64,000 nucleotides of DNA from Paracentrotus lividus (Eukaryota > Echinodermata > Echinoidea > Camarodonta > Echinidae): the NCBI GenBank assembly GCA_940671915.1, contig CALNVZ010000174.1:18316313-18380312 (forward strand). The letters are read 5' to 3'. The first letter of the stretch is position 1. Each line of letters begins with the position of its first letter. Of the stretch, positions 26,701-36,914 are shown piece by piece. Under the pieces are notes generated by a model. It did no database searches and was not told the origin of the DNA. It was given only the letters and a program-made list of their open reading frames with translations. A program made the translations under genes and the position numbers.

Positions 26701-29700
26701 TTACGCAACACGCCTCAGGCTCTACATGCCATGTTATTATTTCATCCGAGGTAAGGTGATTTCCCCATATTTTATCAATTATACGTCCCTTTAAAATTTA
26801 TCAGCTCACTATAGTAAACAGCTAAAATGATAAAATTAAAATTTACTATAATTTTGTGAGTCGCTTCATCAAAAAAGGATGATATTATACAAACGATGCA
26901 CAGGTGTATCGGTAGGTCTTGTGAGCATAGGGTAACCATGGAACTGTTAAACCCATGAGGCGCAGCCGAGTGGGTTTAGACTAGTATCCATAATTACTGC
27001 ACGCTCAATAGTCCTACCGATGCACAGAAAAACCTGCGTATCATTTGTTTAATAGAATGGTTAAAAAATTTTGGCGAAAAAACAATTTTTTTTCACAACC
27101 AGGCATAAGTAATTACCGACGCATTATGATCAGGTGCATGGATGAATTTATAAACTTATTCTGTACTTTTTAATGATAAGAAGAAATTTATGTGTGAGTG
27201 AATGGATAATCAGAAGACATTTATGACCGATTGAATGGATAATCATGAATAGATGGGTTGATTGCATGTAATGGGAAAGGTACCATGAAATCTTACTGTT
27301 TATCTGTGATCTCTGTCATAGATGCCTCTAGTTGGAATGGAAGCATGTCTGGAAGATGATTTGATATCCCATATTTCATTAGAGACGTCTGTCAAAATAA
27401 GAGAAAAACTGGTCATCAATTAGTAGATGATAAAAATTTAATTGGGATTGACATTTAAAAAAAATTCACACAAAGGTTCGAACATTTTTCAGAGGTGTCC
27501 TTTCTTTTTCAATAAGAACAGAAACTGTTGTTCATGTCATGATATTTTGAGAACAATCTCTTTAGAGAAGATTCAATAGAAATTCTCAGCTAATGCATAT
27601 CCATAATGTAATTACCTGTACAAAAACAAATTTCGGATCACTTGTGACAAAATTTCTATATTTTATCTTCCAGTCCATTATAGAAAGCTAGATTTTAGTA
27701 AGAGAAGGTAGCTTGATTGAATTGATCTAGATTCATCAATGATATACATTTCCTCTGCATATTGATTAATGACCTTGATCAATAATAACATTAAAGGTGT
27801 CATAGTCTAGGGGTCTTAGCACTTTACTGTAAATTCTAAGGTTATGGGTTTGGTCTTCAGCACCATCACTTTATTTTATATCATCGAGCAAGGTGATTTA
27901 TCTCAACAGCTTCTCCCCACCCAGGTGTAAATGGATACCCAGTAGGATGATGACTATTATTTTGATCAGCAAATTAAAGCAGTGCACCAAATTGTTTGCA
28001 CCAACCTGGAATCTGGAGAGAAGAGTGTGCACTTATTGTGCTGGATAGCAAATGGATCTAATGATGGCAGTTACTAGAAACTGAAAAATCACTAAAAACC
28101 AGATATTATTATTATTAAATGAACAAATAAGATAGTTTACCTCTCCTTCTTGACTCTGGGCCCTGAGCACTCTGTGCTGCTCAAACTCAGCTAGACTTAC
28201 GGCAGGATGGAACTGGGCCTGGTCTAATCTGACTCCTGGTCCAGAGTTCACAGGACTCCCTCTTCCAATCACTAGATCTTCACTCAGACCAATCACAAGT
28301 TCTGTATGAAATCAGAGATACAACTCCCTTACAAAATGAAGGCTATCTTTAAAAAGATTTCTAATAAATTTTGTACTTCTGTCAACATTTTTTTTGTTTT
28401 TGTTTTTGTTTCCAACACTATGATCATTGATAACAAAAGAAAACCTTGGTTACAAAGATCTGTACATTTTATACATGTATATATTATGAAGAAGAAGATG
28501 AATTAAACATTTTTACCATGACTAAATAAATTTCTATGTGAGCAACATGATATGATATTCATTCATAAATTCGAAGGGACATTTTCCCAAATAGTAGGGG
28601 ATCTTTTTGGACGACTGAATAAAAATATGAACCATAATCTATCTAATCATTCTGACAAGACTCAGACTGCAAGTCGATGTTAGACATTTAAGATATTAAT
28701 CTTACCAGGATTTCCGATGAGAAAACTTCTCAAATGCACTGTACCGTTGAGTTCACTCTGAATAACAGAACCCTATAAAGGAAACAAGAAAATTACTTCA
28801 TCTCACATCCACTTTACAAAATGGTAAGAAGATATCAGTATTACTTGGCCAATAACCACAATATTCTTACTTATAGAAAGTAAAAAAATCTGTCATTAAT
28901 TCTAACTAGAATCACTTTTGTTCCAGGACACCAAAGCGAAAAATATACCAGTACAAATTATTATTATACTGATTTTTTGCAGAATCAGATGGCTAAACTT
29001 TCACAGAACTATTACTACTCTGGCAGACACATTGAAGAAATGTATTGATATTGTTACTTCTGCACCCCACAATGCCTCCCCATCCAGAGGATCACACGCA
29101 ATCTTCAAGAGCTCATAATCTGACAGCACAGTCTAACAGAAGGAGCCCAAAATCATGAGTTATGATCCAAAGGCGGTGCCCGATCAACAAAAAGCTCCTC
29201 CTACTTGACTCAAGGGATATAACAACAAATATAGCTAAAATAGCTTTGAGAGATGCTCCCAATAAATCTAAGAGAGATCTAACAAGATTCCCCTCATGAT
29301 CACAACATTCCTCACCTGCCAACACTTGAACAGAATTGACAGAGGCTCATCATCTACTACATGTATCTGAGCTACCTACAGGCCTGTGCTGTTTAACACA
29401 AGAGAGATATGAGCAACCTTACAATTGATTGTAACTCTTAGTACACAGTTTACCATAGACTTGCGATTTAAATAAATCGTAAGCTCGATCGTAACTTTTA
29501 TGTTACAGGGCACAGGATAGAGAAAAAAATGCTATTCATTAGCTGTCCTCCTAGAATTCAATGACACTCCCACTCGAAAAAGACTTCAACTGGTTGTGAC
29601 TCCTCACCAAGGAATGCAACTCTAGATAAAGCATATATCCTTACCACCCAATGCAGGTTTTCCTGCCAGGCTGGGCCACGACCCGGACACACAAAACTCT

Positions 29701-32700
29701 TCTAGAAGCTGCCTACTACTCCTTAGGCACAGTCCTTTATCTCCTGACAATCCCAAATTCTCACAAAGAACCTGTTGCCAAAGCTCCCCTGAACTTTCTT
29801 CAACAAGCGATCAACTGTACCCATTCCAGCCTCAAGCTCATAGCCTCGTTGCAAAATATGTCTCTCATATTCTCAACAAACTAGATATACTATACACAAA
29901 TTTACTAGCGAGTATCAACAGAAATTTCTCAGTTACTACCAAAGCCAGCCAAGATGACATCACACATGTTCCAAGAAGAAGTAGAGGAGTTGCTATTTCA
30001 TCCCAAATTTTGTAGTGGATACAATGTCTGATATCAAATGCAACTTCTCAAGACGCCTTATTTCCAGAATCCAATTTAAAGCCAATAAAGAGGTACAATG
30101 TAATTATAATCACAAACTGCTATTCACCAAGCAATATATCACCATGTAATATTGTGATGTATCAGAGCTGGCTGAGCACCACAGCAGATATCCTTATCAC
30201 CCACACCTAATCTGTCAACATTGTGGCAGGTGACTTCAATGCTGATTTTAGTAGCACGCACAAAAAGAAACAGATACTAGTATTCAGCAGATATTCTTAA
30301 GAAGTTTATCTCTTCTGAAAATCTTATCTCTCTCAATGTGTTGCATTGTTCTACCAATGACTACATGTTCCTGTCTGACAATGGTTCCAAGATGTCCAAT
30401 ATAGGCTTCCTAATTCCTCATAATAATATAATAATATCTCTCTATAGATTGTGAACACCATGAACACTTCTGACCATCGTCCCTAAATCCAAAACAGCTC
30501 CACCTAATCTCTACCTGCCAACACCTTCAAACCCATTGGAATACCTTCATAAAGAATGCCAACAACAAACTTACTGATGCTCATATTATAGAAACCCTAG
30601 ATAGAGAAGACCATCAAGCCTTCATTTAGCTAGTTCTTCTGCCAAATTCAGACATCCCCCTTGACACAATAATAAAATTTAAAGCCCTTGCTCCCAATTT
30701 ACTGCAAATCCACACTCTACGCTCATCTTTAATTCTCAAACTTCAAAGACAAACCATAATGACAGTCCCACCACTTTGTGTACCTTTACACTTGCAGGAA
30801 TGCCTGCTGATCTAAGTAACAAATAGAGGACGAAGAAGAAGAAGTTAAATGTTGTGCCTTAAAGCTCCCCAATAACATTGAATTGGTATCTTTTCAATTA
30901 AGGTTTGGATGGGGTCTAAAAGATAGCTCAGCATAGAATGCATATCAAATTTAATTATACTTTGAGCAACTCACATTGGCTGAAACCAGAACTGTTATTC
31001 TCTCAATGATGTCCAAATACACTTCATTTTTCTGACTGCCAAGCCCCTGAAATAAATGCAAAATACAGCAAAAATAATCATACATTCCAACTTGATAAGA
31101 AAATCAGTTATATAAACAAATGTCTGCTTGTATTTCGATACATTTTACTGTAATTGCTTATTCCTCATAAACTAGTGACTGTATGTTTTTTCTCTCTTCT
31201 TTTCAACAATGATTATTACTATAGTATTGTCTTTAACAGCAGATTTTAATAGATGGGAAAAAAGGTATCGAGGCACTGATTGTAAAAGCTGAAACATTTG
31301 TAATATTTCAAATACTAGTCTGGCTTTCTCGGATTTAGGAGGCCCAATAGCTCAGTCGAAGAGCAGCAATCTAAACAGATCCCTAGTTTGAGTTTGAGGG
31401 TTAGTGTCCTTTTGTTATTATCAAGTTCCTTAGATAGAACGACTTGCCAAGAGATAAAGCCACGGCCCCCTGCGTGAATACCGCACAGAAGGATTATATG
31501 ACGGATATACCTATACCCTATCACACTTCCATTAACTTAATAGGAATGGGTCAGTACATCCGGTATAAAACAACGCTCTGCGGCGTTCATGCAGCGGGCC
31601 ACAGCTTTATCTTAAGGTAAGTCACCTTACTTTATCTTTAGGTAAGTCAAACATCACCTGGTCTCTAAAACTTGAGACCTAATTGGGTAAAATAAAAAAC
31701 AATCATTCACTCATTCCATTTTTACAGTTCATTTCACTTTTAGGTGTCTTGCATCAGAAAGTGAAGCACAAGATATGACATGTTTCTGCTTGATACAAGT
31801 ATGTATTAAAACAACCAAGTTTGTCAGCTACAACAAGCTCTGATGACATTCCATATATCTCCTCCTATATTAATTACCTGTGACTGCTGACTGAGAGCTA
31901 GTGGTTTATCAGGAGAATTACTTGGAGCTATCTGGAAGTCAGAACCAAACTGATGGAGAAAAAAGAAAATTAATCACTTATTGCATAACGTAAAAAAAAT
32001 TCATGAAAGGTTCTAACAAAACTAAAAATTAAAGTATCATCTTATTAATCCAAGTAATTCAATACAATACCACATACACAACGTTTAAGAAGATTTTAAA
32101 GCCAAGTTATTTTTTCCAGTGTAGATATACATGTATATTAACACAAAAAATGTCACAGGACTTTAAACTGATGTTGGTTTGATTGTGTCTCAAGTATGTT
32201 AGGTTAATTAGAAAGAAATCAATGCAACCCAGCAGTTATAAATGATTAATGTAGAGGTGACAAGACACTAATCTAAAAGTTTGCCACACTCGACCCAAGT
32301 GAGGTGAATGGGTACCAGTAGGAAGAAATTCCTTGAATGCTGTGTGCACCTTATCATGTAGCCCAGTAAAGGGGTAATAATTAGTTAACACTACGCACTT
32401 AGAAACACCAAGGTGGAGATATTTGATTAAGTGCTATATAAATGTCATCTATTATTATTGATTTATTGATACATACTAATCCCGGTGTGATGCCCAGGAT
32501 GCCTTCAATCTGTCTATCTGCTTTCACAGCTACAGGTTCAGTCTGAATATAAGGCTTCAAGCTGCGTGTTGATGTACTCAGAACAATTCCATAATCCTGC
32601 AATAGTATCACATATATCTAAACAAAAGTAACACTTCACGGACCTTGAGAGAACTTCACGGAACTTGAGCACAATTAATGATTCACTAACAATTTCTAAC

Positions 32701-35700
32701 CATCATTACTCTCTTTCATAACAAGCAAAAGTACATTAAATATCAACCTTAAAATAACAGATAATATTAACCCTTCAGAGACAACAGGCTTCTACAGAAG
32801 CCGAGTGAAGTATTCAGTCTGTGACGACGGGCTTCTACAGGCTAAGCTGATATATTTCCCTAATATGTTGACAGGGTTTACCAGTTTTTTTACCAGCATT
32901 CATTGGCAAATTTCTTGAGGAATATTACAAATATTGCAAATATTGAATATTTATTGCAAATTGAAAAATATATTCAGTGGTGACCCAAATTATTAGAACA
33001 CCCAAAGCTTAACAAAGTCTTTGGGATTCTGACCCCCTAGTGCATTTGCCAAATTAAGTTTAAGGATAATTTTTTGGTGCCAAAAGCTATTATGGCTATT
33101 TTAGCTTAGAGTCTTTTGATAACGAATTTATACAGTTTTGACCATGGGGTAACGCGAAGCTTAAAAAATCATTGCACTATGCATGGACGATTATCCCCAT
33201 AGACTGTGTATTGTACATGTAAAATGCAGATACATGTATGTGAAATACTAATTTACATATTCCAATAACTCAAAAAGTATTTGAGATAGACATATGAAAT
33301 TTTGCATTCTTATTCATTCTAATATACCCCAAATATATATCAAGTTTCATAAAATTTGGTTGCATGGGGAGGGGGTGGAATTGGTCCCCTCCACTGGTTG
33401 TGAGATTACCAAAATAACCCTGCCCATTTAAGGTTAAGAATTTTTTCATGAAATGAAGAAATTGTATTGTATGATATTCCATGAGCAATTCAAATATGGT
33501 GAGAATTAAGGGTCAGAGAAAAGGGGGAATTAAATAGGGGCTCCATATTAAAAAATTGGGGGCCCTCAAAAAGAATGAAAAATCCCCACATGAGATGTTA
33601 CTACATGTACTTTATCCTACCTTAATATGAATGCCATTTTTTAAATTCACAAGAAATATATTTTCAGAAACTGTATACCTTTATCGGGAGAAACTTAAAA
33701 TTTTTAATATTATGACCCTTTGATCCTAATAGGGGCAAGATTTTTCAATCCACAATACTGTCAGTGTACAAGACATCGCTGCGTAAAGTGGATAACAATT
33801 GCAATGCACATGCTCGCATTCAAAGGGTTAACCAATGCACTACACAATGTACTTTCAAGAATTTGAGCTGCTCACAATAAAAAACTAGATAATATAAACT
33901 TATTTCCCCGATGATAAATCTTAAATTAATGAAATATCATCAGGAGCAATGGCAATCATTAGAACCTACAGGATTTTATGTTTGCTCACACTGATGCATG
34001 ATTATCCTAGCTTCTACAAGATTCAACGTAACTTGATCCATCTTTAGAATATATCTTTTTTAGGAATTATCTAATCTGATGTGCTAATGAAAATAAAGAA
34101 GAAGTGCTATTTGGCACACAATTTTTAGACATAACATAACTTTATGTTTTGAGAGAATAACTGCCGTGTTTTCAATGCTAATCACATTTTAAAACTTATC
34201 TAGGAAGTATTACACAAGGGAAATAACTTGTAAATATTTATTTGTGAGTTGTGCAATATCAAATGAAAGTTAAACTCACCATGACCTCATCCAATAGTTC
34301 ATAGACCAATGCAGTATTCTGCACTACAGCTTCTTCAGATATAATACCACAGAAGTCTTTCACAAGACCACTCAATCTATCAAATAATAAAAGAAACAGA
34401 TAAAAAACACTTGCACTTCACTTTGATCAAGCTTCCAAACATACAATGTACATATATGCTACTTGTTAATCAGATGGCAACATTTCTTGACTTTATATTA
34501 TCATTTCCAAGCCTATTCCAAACAAACTAAAATCTATGAAAACATTTCAAATAGGATTCTGAATCCATGAATATTATGAAACATCCAGTAATCTCAAATG
34601 ACAACATCATAAAACTTTTTCCTGGAATATGACGTGTGAAATTTGTAAAGTTAAAACTGACAATTCACTGGTGTTTTTACTGTTATGACAGAATTCTGAA
34701 TGTTCAATATTAAAAATAATTACACTTTAATCAGGTCTCCAGACAATACAGCTATTGGCCACTTGGAAAGTAATATTCATCAATTTTGATTAGATTATCC
34801 AGCCATATCTCAATGTGAATAAATAAATAATTTAATAATATTCTAATTAATATTATTCAAGAATTAAAATGTTGAATGCTCTTAAACAAAAATAAGTTTT
34901 ACATCATATTTATAGAATACGTAAAAGAAGTACATTCCTGAGGAATGTCAAAAAATTTGAATCTAGATGAAGGAATATCTGAGATTTGTTGTGAGTCTTT
35001 AAAAGCGTTAATTCAAGTCAAATCAAATCATGAATATGTTGCAATCAATTTAACTTCACTAAATTACCTTTCTAATAACTCCAAAGCTGCAAATGGTGGT
35101 TCATCTTGTGATGCAGAACATATAAAGTACAGTCCATTGCATCTTATGTGAATCATGTATTTACCTTTTACCTCCTGTACAGGGAGAAAACTAAGTTATT
35201 TAATTGATATTTAACCATTAGCCAGTGTATATTTAGCTCCACATAATTCTTTTACATATGCAGTGTGTGTTCAAAAATTCAAATTAAAGTCTCAAGAAAA
35301 AAACTTGTTGCTTTTCTAAGAGGAATGCTCTTAACTTCTTCTAAACAAATCTATTTAACCCTTCTGTCAATCTGAAACATGAATCGACTCAGAGAGTCAC
35401 AGTGCCTTGTATCCGATGGAAAGTGTGCTTTATATTATAAATCCAACTATTTTTTTTTGTACTATCATTATTACTTGGTTTAATATTTTAAAAAAACTTT
35501 TGAAGTCATGGTTATATAAGATCTTTATTTCAGATTTTTAATTAAATTGCTTTGTACAAAGTAAATAAGTTTGGGATGTACAGTCTGTGTCAAAAAAAAT
35601 TGTACAGTCAGGAAAAAAATATTTAGGTATGAAATCTTCTCAAATGATGTGTGAATGCGGTACCAACTTAAAGCCAAAAGATTCTTCTTGCTGATGCACT

Positions 35701-36767
35701 TTGTTTTGTATAATTTGCTTTTGTAGAACAAAAGTTATGCTAAATTTTGTGCGGCGATGAGCTAATCGAAATTACCCACATCTATTGTCTCGGTGCACTG
35801 AATTCATGGCTATTATGCAAGAAACCCATAGAGAAGCATGCGCAAAGTACATTTTTCCTTGATAATAGAAAGCTGGTCATATCTCGAGATCTACAACACC
35901 AAATGGGATGAAAAAAATTGCAGAAGAAAGCCTGATTTTCCACTTTATGGAAATATCAAACACTTTTAGAATGTGATTAATTTTCATACTTTAAAAAAAT
36001 ATTTTCCAACTGTACCATTTTATTTGACACAGACTGTATATATTATGAGTAGGAACAATATGCTAGTGATCATTTTAATTTTTGTGTGAATATGTTTTTA
36101 ACTTATATATGTCACCAAGCTACAGATACTACTAAAGCTATTAATAATACTTAAAGGGGAAGTTCACACTGGAATTTTATTGGGTTTACTAAATGCTGAA
36201 AAATAAAATAAAAATATAAGTGAAAGTTTGAAGAAAATCGACCAAAAAATAGCGAAGTTATGAATATTTAAAGCTTTGATTCTGTGACGTCACGTGCGAG
36301 CAGCTCTCCCATGTGTTGTGTATGCAAATTCCATAAATTTGTCTTTTTTCATGATTCTTGATACAGGAATGGGTCGATTTGATAGAAGCATGTATATTAA
36401 CATAAGTCTGATGATATATCGACCGCACAGGTTAAACAATTAATATTGTTTTGAAACAATGACACTATATGGAATTTACATTACATAAGACATAGGAGAG
36501 CAGCTCGCACGTGACGTCACAGAATCAAAACTTCAAACGTTCATAACTTCGTTATTTCGGGATCAATTTTCTTCAAACCTTCTCTCATATTTTTCTTGCA
36601 TTTTTCTGCATTTTTCAAAACCAATTTAAACTCAGGGTGAACTTTCCCTTTAAGTAAGAGTAGTTATTTGTCTTTTACCATTGCAGGAAGGAGGTCATTC
36701 TCATCTTGTTTCATTTCTAAGAAGGACCTGAAAACATCTCCTAATTTTGGAATTCCATCTTCCCGAT
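17555..36767 (-). CDS. AP4M1: AP-4 adaptor complex subunit mu, 12 exons (first exon missing)
   Basis: Medium subunit of the AP-4 adaptor complex, which selects cargo at the trans-Golgi network. Twelve minus-strand exons (17555-17752, 18574-18691, 25871-25969, 27297-27388, 28141-28301, 28706-28772, 30975-31046, 31878-31949, 32477-32596, 34280-34376, 35068-35174, 36679-36767) have GT/AG borders and compatible phases, giving 430 residues. The longin-type N-domain covers about residues 1-120 (ALVYELLDEVMDYG at the E4/E5 border). A linker with YIQTEPVAV follows. The mu homology domain starts near residue 167 (NEVYLDIIERITVLVSAN), includes VIGRGSPVNSGPGVRLDQ, and ends in FRWVRYATLSDSYVIRLR, the usual AP-4 mu ending. 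Human AP4M1 is 453 aa, so only about 22 residues are missing. These should carry the MISQFF-type start; I did not find them on this strand up to 48 kb. Other mu subunits (AP-1, 2, 3) fit less well at the linker and the C terminus. Confidence 0.93.
17831..18151. repeat. GGTCTA-rich foldback repeat
   Basis: The left part carries repeated TTGGTCTAA-type words (CCATTTGGTCTAAACCC, AAGGTCTAATTCC, TTGGTCTAATTGCC). The right part carries the complement (TTAGACCAAGTATG, TAGACCAAATGG), so the element folds on itself. It lies in the last intron of AP4M1. Confidence 0.7.
18574..18691 (-). CDS. AP4M1: AP4M1 exon E12
   Basis: Acceptor TTTAACAG, donor GTGAGT. It completes a split Asp codon and then encodes 39 residues (VSPSLPSQTHTMDYKRGD to GGTNHTAKLR). 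Includes AVWCIKKMIGG, the mu-domain strand that reads RWDLPRVQGG in human AP4M1. Confidence 0.92.
18692..19556 (-). other. AP4M1 intron, nothing further recognised
   Basis: Intron sequence with no exon. Similar sequences near 19128-19160 (CAGTCATCACAGTGATTGG) and 19250-19290 (TAATGATTGGGTGTAATACC) look like a short local duplication. Confidence 0.4.
19557..19830. mobile_element. Foldback MITE with about 80-bp arms
   Basis: The left end CAGAGATGCCAACCGTTATG is inverted at the right end (AACAGTTGGCATCTCTG). Arms run about 80 bases with few mismatches and include TAACCCAAATAGTTAAAACAGCTG. TATA flanks the left end and CCTATA follows the right. Non-coding. Confidence 0.8.
20543..20660 (+). repeat. 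TCCTACTTTT array with end CAGGCCTTCAAG
   Basis: CATGGCAGGCCTTCAAGCGC is followed by repeats of CCTACTTTTTC-type words. The counterpart at 25150-25304 has the same array on the same strand but ends in the inverse, CTTGAAGGCCTGACATG. The two may be halves of one element; see findings. Confidence 0.6.
21264..21450 (+). mobile_element. tRNA-derived SINE
   Basis: Pol III A box TGGCTCAGTGGATGG (from 21269) and B box GGTTCGATCCC (313-323 of the 21 kb line) have tRNA spacing, and the stem-like CCGCCTCATAATTGGGAGG lies between them. No CCA end or full acceptor stem is seen. A non-tRNA body (GGTAGTTGCTGGGTCATTCC onward) follows, which argues for a SINE rather than a tRNA gene. Sense to the plus strand, in an AP4M1 intron. 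Confidence 0.8.
21451..25140 (-). other. AP4M1 intron, no exon recognised
   Basis: Frames at 21590-21994, 23234-23464 and 23634-23855 lack domain resemblance. A G tract lies at about 24734-24752. Many ACATGT/CTACATGTA words occur, common in this genome. Given its two flanking array halves it may be an insertion. Confidence 0.4.
25150..25304 (+). repeat. TCCTACTTTT array, inverse end
   Basis: Words ATCCTACTTTTATC repeat four to five times and end with GCCGACTTGAAGGCCTGAC, the inverse of the end at 20547. Confidence 0.6.
25577..25693. repeat. Short foldback repeat with G/C-tract arms
   Basis: CACTGGCGTAGAGCTAGGCG to TTGTTACTGGGGGG is mirrored by CCCCCCCAGTAACAAAAG to GTCTACGCCAGTG. The arms carry matching G and C homopolymers. 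AP4M1 intron. Confidence 0.7.
25871..25969 (-). CDS. AP4M1: AP4M1 exon E11
   Basis: Acceptor CTGTTTAG, donor GTAAGT. Encodes IVEIELHITCHVSPRHHAVN through VKVNLPLPKATT. This is the mu-domain block read as LRCDLPPKSQALNVRLHLPL in vertebrate AP4M1. Phase 2 in, 2 out. Confidence 0.95.
25990..27280 (-). other. AP4M1 intron, low-order repeats only
   Basis: No exon. Around 26880-27050 there is a loose inverted similarity: GATACGCAGG-like words (TCATTTGTTTAATAGAATGG / ATTATACAAACGATGCACAGG) flank CCGATGCACAG-type sequence. I cannot define its ends. Confidence 0.35.
27297..27388 (-). CDS. AP4M1: AP4M1 exon E10
   Basis: Acceptor TTTTGACAG, donor GTAAGA. Encodes TSLMKYGISNHLPDMLPFQL and on to TEITDK. 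Aligns to the [20 protein letters not shown] segment of vertebrate AP4M1. Confidence 0.92.
27788..28040 (+). mobile_element. Decayed tRNA-derived SINE
   Basis: TCATAGTCTAGGGGTCTTAG resembles a tRNA 5' half, and GGTTATGGGTTTGGTCTTC a worn B box. A body with CCACCCAGGTGTAAATGGAT and GGATACCCAGTAGGATGATG follows, similar in kind to the element at 32228. AP4M1 intron. Confidence 0.55.
28141..28301 (-). CDS. AP4M1: AP4M1 exon E9
   Basis: Acceptor TTTCATACAG, donor GTAAAC. Encodes 53 residues including GLSEDLVIGRGSPVN, GPGVRLDQAQFHP and LAEFEQHRVLRAQSQEGE. This is the most diagnostic AP-4 mu segment: vertebrates read RIGLTEEFCVGK, GPGIRVDEVSFH, DEFESHRIL. Confidence 0.97.
28706..28772 (-). CDS. 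AP4M1: AP4M1 exon E8
   Basis: Acceptor CCTTTATAG, donor GTAAGA. Encodes GSVIQSELNGTVHLRSFLIG NP plus the first base of a Glu codon. Matches the [21 protein letters not shown] strand pair of the mu homology domain. Confidence 0.93.
29000..30835 (+). mobile_element. Decayed LINE with APE-type endonuclease remnant
   Basis: Antisense to AP4M1, in the intron between E7 and E8. At 30229-30246 the plus strand reads GDFNAD inside VNIVAGDFNADF, and at 30469-30483 SDHRP. These are two hallmark motifs of the apurinic-type endonuclease of non-LTR retrotransposons, at about their expected order and spacing. Numerous stops interrupt every frame. The upstream part (29640-29880) has ORF1-like residue composition. 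Reverse transcriptase is not seen, so the clade is unclear. Borders are approximate. Confidence 0.75.
30975..31046 (-). CDS. AP4M1: AP4M1 exon E7
   Basis: Acceptor ATTTCAG, donor GTGAGT. Encodes GLGSQKNEVYLDIIERITVL VSAN, the first strand of the mu homology domain (vertebrate [20 protein letters not shown]). Phase 0 both sides. Confidence 0.96.
31313..31640 (+). mobile_element. tRNA-derived SINE, diverged
   Basis: GGCCCAATAGCTCAGTCGAAG matches an A-box half, and CTAGTTTGAGTTTGAGG sits at B-box spacing with mutations. The body (TAGATAGAACGACTTGCCAAG, AATACCGCACAGAAGG) is unlike the 21.3 kb SINE. AP4M1 intron. Confidence 0.55.
31878..31949 (-). CDS. AP4M1: AP4M1 exon E6 (linker)
   Basis: Acceptor CCATCAG, donor GTAATT. 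Encodes 24 residues, FGSDFQIAPSNSPDKP then LALSQQSQ, a Ser/Gln/Pro-rich linker between longin and mu homology domains, as in other AP-4 mu proteins. Confidence 0.9.
32228..32475 (+). mobile_element. SINE 3' body with ATATAAATGTCATC(TATTATT) tail
   Basis: Sequence with CCACACTCGACCCAAGTGAG, GAATGGGTACCAGTAGG and the tail GTGCTATATAAATGTC followed by ATTATTATT. This tail type is typical of tRNA-derived SINEs of aquatic animals. It ends next to the E5 splice donor. Confidence 0.55.
32477..32596 (-). CDS. AP4M1: AP4M1 exon E5
   Basis: Acceptor CTATTGCAG, donor GTATGT. Encodes 40 residues, DYGIVLSTSTRSLKPYIQTE then PVAVKADRQIEGILGITPGL, the end of the longin-type domain and the start of the linker. 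Phase 0 both sides. Confidence 0.97.
32767..33831. mobile_element. TTAA-flanked element with CCCTT...AAGGG ends
   Basis: TTAA at 32767-32770 is followed by CCCTTCAGAGAC, and CATTCAAAGGG is followed by TTAA at 33828-33831. TTAA targets with CCCTT-type ends are characteristic of piggyBac-like elements. The ends are short and TTAACCC is common here, so this is tentative. A small hairpin GGCTTCTACAGAAGCC lies at about 32787. No transposase. Confidence 0.4.
34280..34376 (-). CDS. AP4M1: AP4M1 exon E4
   Basis: Acceptor TTTGATAG, donor GTGAGT. Encodes LSGLVKDFCGIISEEAVVQN then TALVYELLDEVM. NxALVYELLDEV is a strongly conserved mu-subunit motif. Confidence 0.97.
35068..35174 (-). CDS. AP4M1: AP4M1 exon E3
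   Basis: Acceptor TTCTCCCTGTACAG, donor GTAATT. Encodes EVKGKYMIHIRCNGLYFICS through ALELLER, matching the RHFIHIRHSGLYLVV and SLLELLSR segments of AP4M1. Confidence 0.96.
35581..36036. mobile_element. TA-flanked MITE (copy A), Tc1/mariner-like
   Basis: Perfect 14-bp terminal inverts CAGTCTGTGTCAAA / TTTGACACAGACTG are flanked by TA on both sides (35579-80, 36037-38), and imperfect similarity extends the terminal inverts to about 30 bases. Total 456 bp. A related, interrupted copy occupies 55447-57992. An open frame on the minus strand here is part of the element, not a gene. Confidence 0.88.
36150..36654. mobile_element. Foldback MITE with about 160-bp arms
   Basis: CTTAAAGGGGAAGTTCAC at the left is mirrored by GTGAACTTTCCCTTTAAG at the right, and the arms match over about 160 bases, including GATTCTGTGACGTCACGTGC and its inverse. 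The middle is unrelated. It ends 24 bases from the E2 splice donor. Confidence 0.88.
36679..36767 (-). CDS. AP4M1: AP4M1 exon E2 (first exon found)
   Basis: Acceptor TATGCTCAG, donor GTAAAA. After completing a split codon (expected Asp) it encodes REDGIPKLGDVFRSFLEMKQ then DENDLLPAM. Aligns to the GDSGGRDVAELFYRKLTGL segment. It needs a phase-1 upstream exon. Confidence 0.88.
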
Positions 36768-36914
36768 CTGAGCATACCACACATTAAGAAAATAAAATGA
36801 AACAGAGGATTGATAATCTAAACCCCTCCCAAAAAGTTCCGCAAATGGAATTTGGGCAAAGCTAACTTTTCAAGTATGCTTTAGTTATTCCTAATATTCA
36901 TACCATTGGAAAGA

